NCBI GenBank assembly: GCA_016802295.1
Contig: JAESIW010000210.1
Location: forward strand, 310,001 to 374,000
Source: Brachionus rotundiformis
Lineage: Eukaryota > Rotifera > Eurotatoria > Ploima > Brachionidae
DNA length: 64,000 nucleotides
Reading direction: 5' to 3'
Of the stretch, positions 53,648-62,826 are shown in pieces. The notes under the pieces are model-generated. The model had not been told where the DNA came from and made no database searches. It worked only from the letters and a program-made list of their open reading frames with translations. Numbering within the stretch: position 1 is the stretch's first letter; each line of letters begins with the position of its first letter. A program made the position numbers and the translations under genes.

Positions 53648-53954
53648 TTAACTTGTAGTGTACAAAAAATGGCTTAAAACCTAGACTTTTGCTAATAGCA
53701 AAAAAATGTATTAATTAGCAAAAATTAACTATTTAAGTTTTAACCTTTTGTTTACTATTTAATCACTGCGATTCGTTGTAAAAGCACACTGTAAGCCTAA
53801 AACCCGCAGTTTTGCAAGGCTTTTAGCGTTATACACTGCCATTATACACATAGGTTTATTTTTTATACTTAAATGTAATAAAATTTATACGTAGCAATAA
53901 AAAATACATACTTTATAAAAAAACACTTATACATGTAAAACAAAAACCAAAAAA

Positions 53955-53982
53955 AAGCAGATAAACCAAAGCTTATCTGCTT
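53955..53982 (-). terminator. Terminator after the broken barrel gene
   Basis: A 10-bp perfect stem AAGCAGATAA (53955-53964) / TTATCTGCTT (53973-53982) with an 8-nt loop; on the minus strand a T-run follows, about 40 bases after the stop at 54021. Confidence 0.85.
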
Positions 53983-54020
53983 GTAAATAAACATACAAAG
54001 CGTATTGTAACGCTATTAAA

Positions 54021-55425
54021 TTATAATTTTATAGAAACACCCAAAGATGCTATACTGCTATTTTCAAGCTTACCTATATTAACTTCTTCTTTTTGTTTTA
54101 TGTTGTAGGTATAGGCTAAATCTACAAAAACGCCTAAGTTTTTAGTAACCATATATTCGCCACCAAAACCTATTTTATATATAAAGCCACTGGTGTTAAA
54201 TTTTTTGTTTATACCGTATAAATTAGCATCTGTTAAATATAACTTACCAGCTTCATCTACCATAATTACCTGCGATTTATTATCTGATAAAGACAAACGA
54301 GTGTTGCCATTTTTAATGGTAATATCACCGCAACCTCTTAATTCTCCTTGACCAAAAAAATCTTTACCATAACTTGGGGTATTTCTAGTGGATTCTACTT
54401 TATCATAAAGTTCTTGATTTGCTAGATTACCTAGCTTACCATTGTTGTGAATATATAATATGATTGCCGAAATGCTAACCGGCGAAGGTAAAACTTTGGT
54501 TTCTACCTTGCCAGCTTATTTAAACGCATTAAACGGCAAAGGCGTGCATATACTTATTTTAAAAATTTATTACAAAACGGTACTAAATTAGATGATATTT
54601 TGCCAGAGGCCTTTGCTGTAGTTAGGGAAGCATCGGTTAGAACGTTGGGCTTAAGACATTTTGATGTACAGATACAGAGGTATCTATACATAACTGCTTT
54701 AAAGAATCTGGGTTTGAAATATCATAATTCTCTTCTATTAATGTTGTAGCAGTAGGCGAAAACTTATAATTATCGCGATCTACAGCGATACTAGGATTTA
54801 CCCCTGTATAAGAATAATTATTGCCAGAAACTGCTATTTTAGTGGCAAAATTAGTAGCAAGCTTTGGAGTATTAATAGTTACACTAGAATTTTGATAACC
54901 AAACTCTTGATAAACATATAAATTAACTTTATTAATATTAACATTGGCTTTAGTTACCAAACCCAAATATGTACTGCCAGATACATCTACCGCATTGGCT
55001 AATTTTACAGCATTGGCTTTATTAAAACTAAGCCCTATGTGTAAAAAATTATTATATGCGTATAAATACCCTACATTAAAACCTACTTGATTAGCAGTAT
55101 CTTTTGTACTAATAGGATTACGATAAGAAAGTTTGTTTGTGTTGTAGTTATCGTTCTTACTAAGATAACCCTCAGGGGTTAAGCCTCTAAGAATTTCGTC
55201 TTTATAGGAATTACTAAACTTGTATTTTAACTCACCATAGCTAGCACTTAAAGTAAAGGTGTGTTTAGTTGGCTTGCTTTTTACCTTGCTTGGGTTTGGC
55301 TGGCTATTTGCTACGGTTTCGGGGGTTGTAGTTGTATCGGTGGCATTTATATAACCACTGCTTAAGGTTAGGCCAAGTATTAGCCCTAGCCCTATTGCTT
55401 TATTTTTGTTTTTTAAGTTTTTCAT
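54021..55425 (-). pseudogene. Broken outer-membrane barrel gene, split by a secA fragment
   Basis: The 5' part (55425 down to about 54671) starts with a signal peptide (MKNLKNKNKAIGLGLILGLTLSSGYINA) and barrel strands (FTLSASYGELKYKF, QVGFNVGYLYAYNNFLHIGLSF). It then runs into foreign sequence and stops at 54637. The 3' part resumes from about 54457 (IYIHNNGKLGNLANQELYDKV onward) and ends ASLGVSIKL at 54021. An independent start for the 3' part is only a weak TTG at 54296. The halves are separated by about 210 bp that match secA on the opposite strand. I do not know whether any shortened product is made. Confidence 0.75.
54457..54671 (+). pseudogene. Rearranged secA gene fragment
   Basis: Plus-strand translation gives two SecA pieces in the wrong order. 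Bases 54460-54555 encode MIAEMLTGEGKTLVSTLP...NGKGVHI, the Walker A (GEGKT) region. Bases 54556-54670, in another frame, encode FKNLLQNGTKLDDILPEAF...LGLRHFDVQ, which normally comes about 15 residues before it. No functional product. This is a scrambled piece of secA inserted antisense in the barrel gene; the intact secA must be elsewhere. Confidence 0.8.
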
Positions 55426-55764
55426 GCTGTCCTTTTTTGTACATAATTAATAAAGTAATTTATTTATATAATAATATCATAGCAAATTAATATAGCAAAT
55501 AAATATAGCAAATAAAAATTGCTAGCTAATAAACCGTATGCACGCATTAAAAAGCCACTATACGCATTAATAAGTTTAAATTATACGCACTTATTTTACG
55601 TATATACATAATAATTATTGCGTATATACGTAATAATTGCAACTAGTGGGTTTGCGTGCAGTGGTAAGCTGTTAAACTATACAGCAACGCAAAAATGGTA
55701 ATAGCAAAACACACTACTTGCTAAAACAATTAAAAACAAGTAACTGTAAAGCAAAGCTAGAGAC

Positions 55765-55893
55765 GTGGAGACGTTAGGCAGACGTAAGGGCGTGGAGACG
55801 TGGAGGCGTGGAGACGTTAGGCAGACGTAAGGGCGTGGAGACGTGGTGGCGTGGAGACGTTAGGCAGACGTAAGGCGGTGGAGACGTGGTGGC
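55765..55893. repeat. Tandem repeat, three 43-bp units, G-rich
   Basis: Units start at 55765, 55808 and 55851, each opening GTGGAGACGTTAGGCAGACG. They contain repeated GACGT and GTGG words and are far richer in G than the surroundings, with nearly all G on one strand. A degenerate partial continues to about 55915. No coding role seen. Confidence 0.9.
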
Positions 55894-56343
55894 GTGGATG
55901 CGTGGAAGCGTTAAGCACATGAATACATAGGCGCAACAAAGCCAGTACAAAAACAAAAAAGTAAGCAGAAACGAATACAAAAAATATAAATATAGATAAA
56001 AGCAGGCGAACAAACACAAGCGTAGGATAGTATGTACTAAACAAAGTAACTCTTTACAAATAATTAAATACACAACCATAGCCGTGGAAAACGGAAGGCG
56101 TGAACGCTCTAAACAAACAAAGATAGCGAAGAAAAAAACAAACGCTATCTTAGATGGGTATGCACTAAACCAAGACAAAGATACAAATACAAACATAGCT
56201 GTAGCGTAGATACATAGGCAACGCCAGATACTAATACAAAAAGAAAGACAAAGTAACACTTTACAAACCGCTAGGCTATTAGCAATAATTTTTATGTAAA
56301 AAAAACTTTACAAATGGCTAAGTAAAGCATACAAGTGGGCAAA

Positions 56344-56657
56344 CAAATAAACACACAACCACAGTAACAAACATTTACAACAAACCTAAATACATACAAA
56401 AAAACAAAGGTAGCAGTTTAGTCTACAAGCTACGGCCTTTGCTTAAAGTATAATTAACAGTATAACTTATTAATTAATTAGATAACTTAAATTTAGAACG
56501 CAAATAAACACACAACCACAGTAACAAACATTTACAACAAACCTAAATACATACAAAAAAGCAAAGGTAACAGCTTAATCTACAAGCTACTACCTTTGCT
56601 TAAAGTATAATTAACAGTATAACTTATTAATTAATTAGATAACTTAAATTTAGGACG
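56344..56657. repeat. 157-bp tandem duplication including the 3' end of the YeeE gene
   Basis: Copy 1 is 56344-56500 and copy 2 56501-56657, with the first bases of a third at 56658. Each holds the gene's last codons (…FKLSN stop) and its terminator. The copies differ at several bases, mostly in the terminator, which is decayed in copy 1. Confidence 0.9.
56560..56600 (-). terminator. Rho-independent terminator of the YeeE-family gene
   Basis: AGCAAAGGTA (56560-56569) pairs with TACCTTTGCT (56591-56600), with an inner stem AGCTT/AAGCT; on the minus strand T6 follows. A mutated duplicate lies in copy 1 (about 56403-56444). Confidence 0.85.
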
Positions 56658-57764
56658 CAAATAAATACCAATTACATTGCCTAGCATAGCAAAAATTGTC
56701 CATGCAAAAAAGTGCAAATCGCCAATACTAACGCCACCTAACAAAGCACCTATGTTGCAACCACTGGCTAAGCGGGCTCCGTAACCCATTAAAAAGCCAC
56801 CTATTACCACAGATGCCACATGCCACAAATTAATTTTTAAGTTAATATTTTTTAACTTACCCACCAACACCGCAGCAATACCTATGCCACTTATTAAACC
56901 AAAATTAGTAACCGAAGTACTATTAGCAAAAACCGATTGCCCTACTCCGTTTAAATTAGGCTTATTAGCCCAGTAGGCGTAGTTATTAACATCTAGCAAA
57001 CCTAGGGCGCTTAAAATTTTTGCTCCCCAAGTTGCAAATGCACTAGTTACCCCCCAAGTACTGCCTTTTAATACAAAAATTATAAACGCAAAAATAGGAA
57101 TAATAACAATCATGCTCCATTTAGGCCAGCTAGCATTGCCGTTTTGGTTACTAAATAAAGCTACCACGCTTCCGTGTGCTTTTTTTTCTCTGTAAACTAA
57201 TATAAAGTAAAAAAACAACAAAATAGCCAATTGAATTACTATAGCCAAAGCAATACCAAAATTGCTTATTAAAGAAAAAGTACCAAAATTAGGTAATTGT
57301 TGCCAAGATGGTAAATGCATTGCACCAACTACAGAACCTAAAATAAAAAATACTAAAGCTATTATAAACTTAAAATTACCTGCAAACGCTAAAGATAACG
57401 TGCCAGAAGCACAACCGCCCGCTATTTGCATACCAATACCAAAAACAAAAGCCCCTATTAATGTGCTAACGCCTATGGTTGTTGGTGCATAGTTTAAACT
57501 AAAGCCAAACAAACTATCTACGCCCGCAAAAGGTAAAAATAACACAGTACACACTATAGATATAGCTAGCAATACTCTGCTACCAATGTTTTTGTGGTTA
57601 ATTAAACTGTTACGCATTGCTCCGGTAAAGCCAACTTCAGACTTTACAAAGCCGTAACCTATAACAAAAGCTGCTGCAAATAATGCTAACATTTTAGCAG
57701 AAACCATAGTAGTAGATACTATAAAATATAAAGTAAGTAAAACTACAAATATGTTAATAATCAT
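56631..57764 (-). CDS. YeeE/YedE-family (DUF395) sulfur-compound transporter
   Basis: Polytopic membrane protein of 377 residues with about 10 helices and the two-fold family repeat. The cysteine motifs AGGCASGTLSL (about residue 114) and ASGCNIGALLGG (about 336) are present in each half. YeeE imports thiosulfate; related YedE proteins handle other sulfur compounds. It lies 59 bases downstream of a CoA-disulfide-reductase/rhodanese gene, which supports a role in sulfane sulfur or thiosulfate metabolism. Confidence 0.88.
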   Translation of the reverse strand: MIINIFVVLLTLYFIVSTTMVSAKMLALFAAAFVIGYGFVKSEVGFTGAMRNSLINHKNIGSRVLLAISIVCTVLFLPFAGVDSLFGFSLNYAPTTIGVSTLIGAFVFGIGMQIAGGCASGTLSLAFAGNFKFIIALVFFILGSVVGAMHLPSWQQLPNFGTFSLISNFGIALAIVIQLAILLFFYFILVYREKKAHGSVVALFSNQNGNASWPKWSMIVIIPIFAFIIFVLKGSTWGVTSAFATWGAKILSALGLLDVNNYAYWANKPNLNGVGQSVFANSTSVTNFGLISGIGIAAVLVGKLKNINLKINLWHVASVVIGGFLMGYGARLASGCNIGALLGGVSIGDLHFFAWTIFAMLGNVIGIYLRPKFKLSN

Positions 57765-57823
57765 AATAAAAAATCCATATATAAATTAATAAAAAACTAT
57801 TTATAACCTCTTTTTAAAAATAT

Positions 57824-59476
57824 TTACTTAGCGTTATTTTTTTGGTCTTTTGCTAGGGCATCGTAAACAAACTTACCACCCATAAACGAATACACATTTG
57901 TAAAGCCCAATTGCATTAAAGTACGTACAGAATTATAACTGGTAAAACCTCTGGCACAAAAAACTACTATTTTTTTGTCTTTAGGTAGTTCGTTGTATCT
58001 TGTGCGTATTTCTGCTGCCGGAATATTAATAGCATTAGGCAGTGTAGATTTACCAAAAGCCCCTGCTCCTCTAACATCTAACAGTATGGTGTTATCTAAA
58101 TTTTGTATATCGTTAAAAAATACCACTTTAAGCCTGTTATCTAAAATATTTTGTGCAGACATACCAGCAATATTAACAGGGTCTTTAGCACTAGAATACG
58201 GCGGAGCATAAGTTAGTTCGCTATCTATTAAATCTTGCACTGTACCGTTTAAACGTATAATGGTTGCTAGCACGTCTATGCGTTTTTCTACGCCTGCAGT
58301 ACCAAAAGCCTGAGCCCCTAAAATTTTACCTTCTGCCGTAAATAATACCTTTAACGCCAACCCACTAGCCCCAGGATAATAACCAGCATGATGATTAACC
58401 CAAATAATAGTTTTTAAATAATCTACGCCTTGTTGTTGCAAATTCTTTTCGTTTCTGCCAACCGAAGCCACGGTTTTGTTAAACACTTTAACCACTGCAG
58501 ACCCTAAAGAATTTTTATAAGTTTGCTTTTTAGCATTAGTGTTGGTAGATGCATAAATGTTATCTGCAATTATACGCCCTTGCCTGTTAGCAGGCCCTGC
58601 TAACGGAATTAAAGATGGTTGATTGGTAACAAAATCTAATACTTCTATGCTGTCTCCGGCGGCATAAATATTATTAACAGAAGTTTCTAAGTATTGGTTT
58701 ACCTGTATAGATCCCCTAACCCCAGTTTTTAAACCCGCATTGCTGGCAATGGTGGTATCTGGGCTAACGCCAATAGCTAAAATAGCAATATCGTAGTCTA
58801 TTTTTTTACCACTTTCTAGCTCTACTTGGTTTTGGGTAAAACCTACAACGCTTTCTTGTAATAATAGGTTACATTTGTGGTCGGTAATTTCGTTATGGGC
58901 AAAAGCCGCCATATCGGTATCTAACGGAGCTAACACTTGGTTAGATTTTTCTATTAATGTGGTGTTTAAACCCATTTCTACAAAGTTTTCTGCCATTTCT
59001 ACCCCTATGTAGCCTGCACCAATAACCACGGCATTTTTAGCATTAGTTTTAGCTATGTGCTCTTTAATATCATCGGCATTTTTTAAAGTACGCACCGTAA
59101 ATATTTTTTTATTGTTTTGCACGCCTGGTAAATTAGGTATAATTGGCGAAGCCCCCAAAGCCAACACTAAATTGGTATATGATATTTGCGTGGTATTATT
59201 AACAGTTACTGTTTTACTAACCGAATCTATAGCTGTAACTTTACTGTTAAACCTAACATCTACATTTAGTAGCTCTTTAAATAAAGTTGGTTTGGCAACT
59301 ATCATAACGTCTCTGTCTTGTATTACGTTAGAGCAATAGTAAGGTAACCCGCAATTTGCTATGGAAATTTCGTTAGTAGCTTCTAAAATAATAATTTCTT
59401 CGTTTTCACTTAATCTTCTTAATCTGGCGGCGCAACTTGCACCGGCGGCACCACCGCCTACTATTATTGTTGTCAT
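57824..59476 (-). CDS. CoA-disulfide reductase-like flavoprotein with C-terminal rhodanese domain
   Basis: Fusion of 550 residues. The N-terminal FAD/NAD(P)H disulfide-reductase domain starts TTIIVGGGAAGASCAARLRR with the single active-site Cys42 in NCGLPYYC, and a central dinucleotide motif (VVIGAGYIGVEMAENF). The C-terminal rhodanese domain (about 450-545) has the Cys loop VVFCARGFTSYN. This is the CoADR-Rhd/NPSR arrangement, which reduces CoA persulfide or polysulfide. First gene of an operon with the YeeE/YedE transporter: import of sulfur, then reduction. Confidence 0.9.
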   Translation of the reverse strand: MTTIIVGGGAAGASCAARLRRLSENEEIIILEATNEISIANCGLPYYCSNVIQDRDVMIVAKPTLFKELLNVDVRFNSKVTAIDSVSKTVTVNNTTQISYTNLVLALGASPIIPNLPGVQNNKKIFTVRTLKNADDIKEHIAKTNAKNAVVIGAGYIGVEMAENFVEMGLNTTLIEKSNQVLAPLDTDMAAFAHNEITDHKCNLLLQESVVGFTQNQVELESGKKIDYDIAILAIGVSPDTTIASNAGLKTGVRGSIQVNQYLETSVNNIYAAGDSIEVLDFVTNQPSLIPLAGPANRQGRIIADNIYASTNTNAKKQTYKNSLGSAVVKVFNKTVASVGRNEKNLQQQGVDYLKTIIWVNHHAGYYPGASGLALKVLFTAEGKILGAQAFGTAGVEKRIDVLATIIRLNGTVQDLIDSELTYAPPYSSAKDPVNIAGMSAQNILDNRLKVVFFNDIQNLDNTILLDVRGAGAFGKSTLPNAINIPAAEIRTRYNELPKDKKIVVFCARGFTSYNSVRTLMQLGFTNVYSFMGGKFVYDALAKDQKNNAK

Positions 59477-59704
59477 AAATTTTATCCTTTACTTTAATAA
59501 ACAATATATAACTTTATAATATACTTATTTACCCTAAATTACACTATGTATTGCGTTGTATACATTTAAGTAGCAAGCAATTTAATTTTATTAGTATGTT
59601 AAAACGTTTACTTAAATATCATATACGCTTCAAAAAAAACAATATAATCACATTTATATGTAACATTGTGTTAATTTAAGTAGCTTTTGTTGTGTATTTT
59701 TGTG

Positions 59705-59733
59705 TTGACACTACAATATAAAAGTTGTATTTT
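59705..59733 (+). promoter_or_regulatory. Promoter for the alpha-glucoside PTS operon
   Basis: TTGACA, 17-nt spacer, TATTTT, about 85 bases before the IICB start. Farther upstream, GTTAAAACGTTTAC (59598-59611) resembles a LacI-family operator half-palindrome; it is unproven. The remaining 59477-59704 gap shows nothing else. Confidence 0.6.
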
Positions 59734-59818
59734 GTAATTATAAAGGTTTGTTATGCATTGTAGTAAAAAAACAAACAACTTTTATTTTTAAATAATAAAA
59801 ATAACAAAGGATGCAAAA

Positions 59819-61399
59819 ATGCTAGAGAAAATTCAACGCTTTGGTGCCGCAATGTTTGTACCAGTACTATTATTTCCGTTTGCAGGTTTATTTATAGGGG
59901 TAATAATTTTATTGCAAAACCCTATTATTTTTGGCAGTTTAACCATGCCTAATACCATGTGGATGAAAATAATTAAAATTTTAGAAGAAGGGGGCTGGAC
60001 TATTTTTAGAAACATGCCCCTAATTTTTGCAATAGGTTTACCAATATCGTTGGCAAAAACCGCACAAGCCCGTGCAGTGCTTAGTGTTTTAGTAGCCTAT
60101 TTAACTTACAACTATTTTGTAGGGGCAATGCTTGCTACTTGGGGCGATTCGTTTGGGGTAGATTTTACCCAAGCCGTTGGCGGAGTAAGTGGTTTAACCA
60201 ACATTGCAGGTATAAAAACTTTAGATACAAGCATTGTAGGGGCTATAGCAATTTCTGGCTTTGTGGTGTATTTACATAACAAATATTTTAATACTTCGTT
60301 ACCAGATTATTTAGGGGTTTTTCAAGGGGCAAGTTTTGTAACAATTATTGCCTTTTTTGCAATGCTACCTGTAGCTTTTTTAACCGTATTGGTTTGGCCT
60401 AAAGTGCAACACGGTATGTTGTTGTTGCAAGGGTTTTTAATTAATTCTAGCTATGTTGGTGTATGGATTTATACTTTTTTAGAAAGAATTTTAATACCTA
60501 CAGGCTTACACCATTTTATTTATGGCCCTTTTATATTTGGCCCTGCAGTGGTAGATGGCGGTATTGCAAAATATTGGTTTGAAAACCTATCTACTTTTGC
60601 TAACACAGCTGGTAGCTTAAAAGATATGTTTCCGGCAGGTGGTTTTGCTTTACACGGAATGTCTAAAATATTTGGTGGCGTAGGTATAGCTTTGGCTATG
60701 TATAGCACAGCTTTACCACAAAATAAACGTGTGGTTATGGGGTTATTAATTCCTGCTACTTTAACTTCGGTAATTGCCGGCATAACCGAACCTTTAGAAT
60801 TTACATTTTTATTTATTGCCCCTGTGTTATTTGTTGTGCATTCTGTATTAGCGGCAACCTTAGCCACAACGTTATATGCATTTGGCGTGGTTGGTAACTT
60901 AGGTGGCGGTTTGCTAGAAGCCCTTACGGCTAACTGGATTCCTATTTTTGCACTACACTACAATGTTGTAATTGCCAATATTTTAGTAGGCTTAACTTTT
61001 ACTGGAATTTACTTTATAACTTTTAGATACCTAATTGTAAAGTACAACTTTTTAACCCCAGGCAGAGCCCCCGCCAAAGCAGAAGAAATTAAATTGTATA
61101 ACAAAGAAGATTTTAAAAATAAAAATGCTAGCAAGCCTGCAAACACAGGTGCATTAACCAATAAACAAAAAGCTAAAGCTATATTGCTAGCATTAGGAGG
61201 AGCAGAAAACATTAACACGTTAACCAACTGTGCTACTAGAGTTAGGGTTTCGGTTAAAGATACTACTTTAGTTGCAGACGAAACTGTTTTTAAAGCCGAA
61301 GTTAAAGCACACGGTTTAGTTAAAAACGGCACGGCTATTCAGGTAATTGTTGGGTTATCTGCGGCACAAATAGTAGAAGAGATTAATCATTTACTATAA
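59819..61399 (+). CDS. PTS system alpha-glucoside-specific IICB component
   Basis: Membrane permease fused to its phosphocarrier, 526 residues. An N-terminal IIC domain with about 8-10 helices (FGAAMFVPVLLFPFAGLFIG, GLHHFIYGPFIFGP, GITEPLEFTFLFIAP) precedes a charged linker (about 410-445) and a IIB domain with the phosphorylated cysteine Cys471 in NTLTNCATRVRV. It resembles MalX/AglA-type enzymes for maltose-like alpha-glucosides. A IIA domain is absent here and must come from another gene. It has a ribosome site AAAGGA. The GH4 gene follows 33 bases later. Confidence 0.93.
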   Translation: MLEKIQRFGAAMFVPVLLFPFAGLFIGVIILLQNPIIFGSLTMPNTMWMKIIKILEEGGWTIFRNMPLIFAIGLPISLAKTAQARAVLSVLVAYLTYNYFVGAMLATWGDSFGVDFTQAVGGVSGLTNIAGIKTLDTSIVGAIAISGFVVYLHNKYFNTSLPDYLGVFQGASFVTIIAFFAMLPVAFLTVLVWPKVQHGMLLLQGFLINSSYVGVWIYTFLERILIPTGLHHFIYGPFIFGPAVVDGGIAKYWFENLSTFANTAGSLKDMFPAGGFALHGMSKIFGGVGIALAMYSTALPQNKRVVMGLLIPATLTSVIAGITEPLEFTFLFIAPVLFVVHSVLAATLATTLYAFGVVGNLGGGLLEALTANWIPIFALHYNVVIANILVGLTFTGIYFITFRYLIVKYNFLTPGRAPAKAEEIKLYNKEDFKNKNASKPANTGALTNKQKAKAILLALGGAENINTLTNCATRVRVSVKDTTLVADETVFKAEVKAHGLVKNGTAIQVIVGLSAAQIVEEINHLL

Positions 61400-61432
61400 T
61401 AATTTTTTATTAATTAATTTACGAGGTTTATT

Positions 61433-62755
61433 ATGAAAAGTTTTTCTATATGTATTGCAGGGGGCGGTAGTACATTTACCCCTGGAATAATTTTAATGTT
61501 ATTAGAACACTTAGATAGGTTTCCTATTAGCACTATTAAATTGTACGATAACGATAAAGAAAGGCAATCTATTGTAGCAAAGGGCTGTGCAGTTTTAATT
61601 AACGAAAAAGCCCCACACATTAAATTTGTAGAAAGCACAGACCCCAAAGAAGCATTTAGCAATGTAGATTTTGTTATGGCACATATTAGGGTTGGTAAAT
61701 ATGCTATGCGTGAAATGGACGAGAAAATTCCGTTAAAACATGGCGTAGTTGGGCAAGAAACTTGCGGGCCCGGTGGTATTGCTTATGGTATGCGTTCTAT
61801 TGGTGGGGTGTTAGAAATACTAGATTATATGGAGAAATATTCGCCTAACGCATGGATGCTAAACTACTCTAACCCTGCGGCTATTGTGGCAGAAGCAACC
61901 AGAGTATTACGCCCTAAAGCTAAAATTTTAAATATTTGCGATATGCCTGTTGGTATAGAAAACCGCATGGTACAAATTTTAGGTTTACAATCTAGAAAAG
62001 AACTTGTGGTAAGATACTACGGCTTAAACCACTTTGGTTGGTGGACAGATATTAGAAATAAAGAAGGTAAAAATCTATTACCAGATATTATTAAAGCAGT
62101 GCAAACCAACGGCTATGTTACCCCAGATGAAGTAGCTTTAAAAACCGATGCTAGCTGGTTGCATACTTTTGAAAACGCTAAAGACGTACAATCTATAGAC
62201 CCAACAACCCTGCCTAACACTTACTTACAATATTATTTATTAAAAGACGATATTGTAGCCCACGCCAACCCTACTTATACCAGAGCAAACGAAGTTATAG
62301 ACGGTAGAGAAAAAATGGTATTTGGCGAGTGCAAAGCTATTGCCGAACAAGGGCATTCTAAAGGTACAAAACTACATGTAGACGAACACGCTAGCTATAT
62401 TGTAGATTTAGCGGCCGCTATTGCGTTTGATACTAAAGAGCGTATGTTGTTAATTGTGCCTAATAATGGAGCTATTGCTAATTTTCATCCAGAAGCTATG
62501 GTAGAAATTCCGTGTTTAGTTGGTAACACTGGTTACGAAAGTTTAAACATGGGTACTATTCCTACTTTTCAAAAAGGCTTAATGGAGCAACAAGTAGCAG
62601 TAGAAAAATTAGTGGTAGAAGCTTGGATTGAAAAATCTTACACTAAATTATGGCAGGCCATTGCGTTATCTAAAACCGTGCCTAATATTAAAGTTGCCAA
62701 AGCTATATTAGACGACCTAATTGTTGCTAATAAAGACTACTGGCAAGTTAGCTAA
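61433..62755 (+). CDS. GH4 6-phospho-alpha-glucosidase
   Basis: NAD- and Mn-dependent glycosidase of 440 residues. The start SICIAGGGSTFTPGIILMLLEHLDRFP binds NAD. CGPGGIAYGMRSI and NYSNPAAIVAEATRV are family signatures. Cys169-Asp170 (NICDMP) and His200 (YGLNHFGWW) are the metal and catalytic residues. Splits phosphorylated alpha-glucosides imported by the upstream PTS into glucose 6-phosphate and glucose. The AglB/MalH assignment rests on sequence character and gene pairing. Confidence 0.93.
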   Translation: MKSFSICIAGGGSTFTPGIILMLLEHLDRFPISTIKLYDNDKERQSIVAKGCAVLINEKAPHIKFVESTDPKEAFSNVDFVMAHIRVGKYAMREMDEKIPLKHGVVGQETCGPGGIAYGMRSIGGVLEILDYMEKYSPNAWMLNYSNPAAIVAEATRVLRPKAKILNICDMPVGIENRMVQILGLQSRKELVVRYYGLNHFGWWTDIRNKEGKNLLPDIIKAVQTNGYVTPDEVALKTDASWLHTFENAKDVQSIDPTTLPNTYLQYYLLKDDIVAHANPTYTRANEVIDGREKMVFGECKAIAEQGHSKGTKLHVDEHASYIVDLAAAIAFDTKERMLLIVPNNGAIANFHPEAMVEIPCLVGNTGYESLNMGTIPTFQKGLMEQQVAVEKLVVEAWIEKSYTKLWQAIALSKTVPNIKVAKAILDDLIVANKDYWQVS

Positions 62756-62777
62756 TTTTTTAGCCTTATTTTTTACC

Positions 62778-62819
62778 AATGCAGATAACTTAGCCTTAGG
62801 TTATCTGCATTATTTTTTT
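62778..62819. terminator. Rho-independent terminator
   Basis: A 12-bp perfect stem AATGCAGATAAC (62778-62789) / GTTATCTGCATT (62800-62811) with a 10-nt loop and T-run to 62819. It ends the PTS-GH4 operon; the next gene is convergent, 8 bases away. Confidence 0.92.
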
Positions 62820-62826
62820 AATTATA

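Larger units (their letters stand above)
55426..56630. other. Gene-poor region of 1.2 kb with repeats
   Basis: No convincing gene. It holds the promoter side of the broken barrel gene, a 43-bp tandem repeat (55765-55893), a 9-bp hairpin AAGATAGCG/CGCTATCTT (56120-56151), imperfect repeats of AAAGTAACTCTTTACAAA (near 56044 and 56250) and a 157-bp tandem duplication (56344-56657). Two overlapping minus-strand ORFs (55774-56259) are hydrophobic and low-complexity and read through the tandem repeat; I treat them as chance. Confidence 0.6.

Noticed and set aside
55774..56259. 161-residue hydrophobic minus-strand ORF
   Set aside because: Low-complexity, reads through the 43-bp tandem repeat, no ribosome site or family resemblance; a second overlapping frame looks just the same.
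59598..59611. cre/LacI-type operator upstream of the PTS genes
   Set aside because: Only a partial palindrome, more than 90 bases upstream of the promoter, with no regulator gene nearby; mentioned only as a possibility in the promoter entry.
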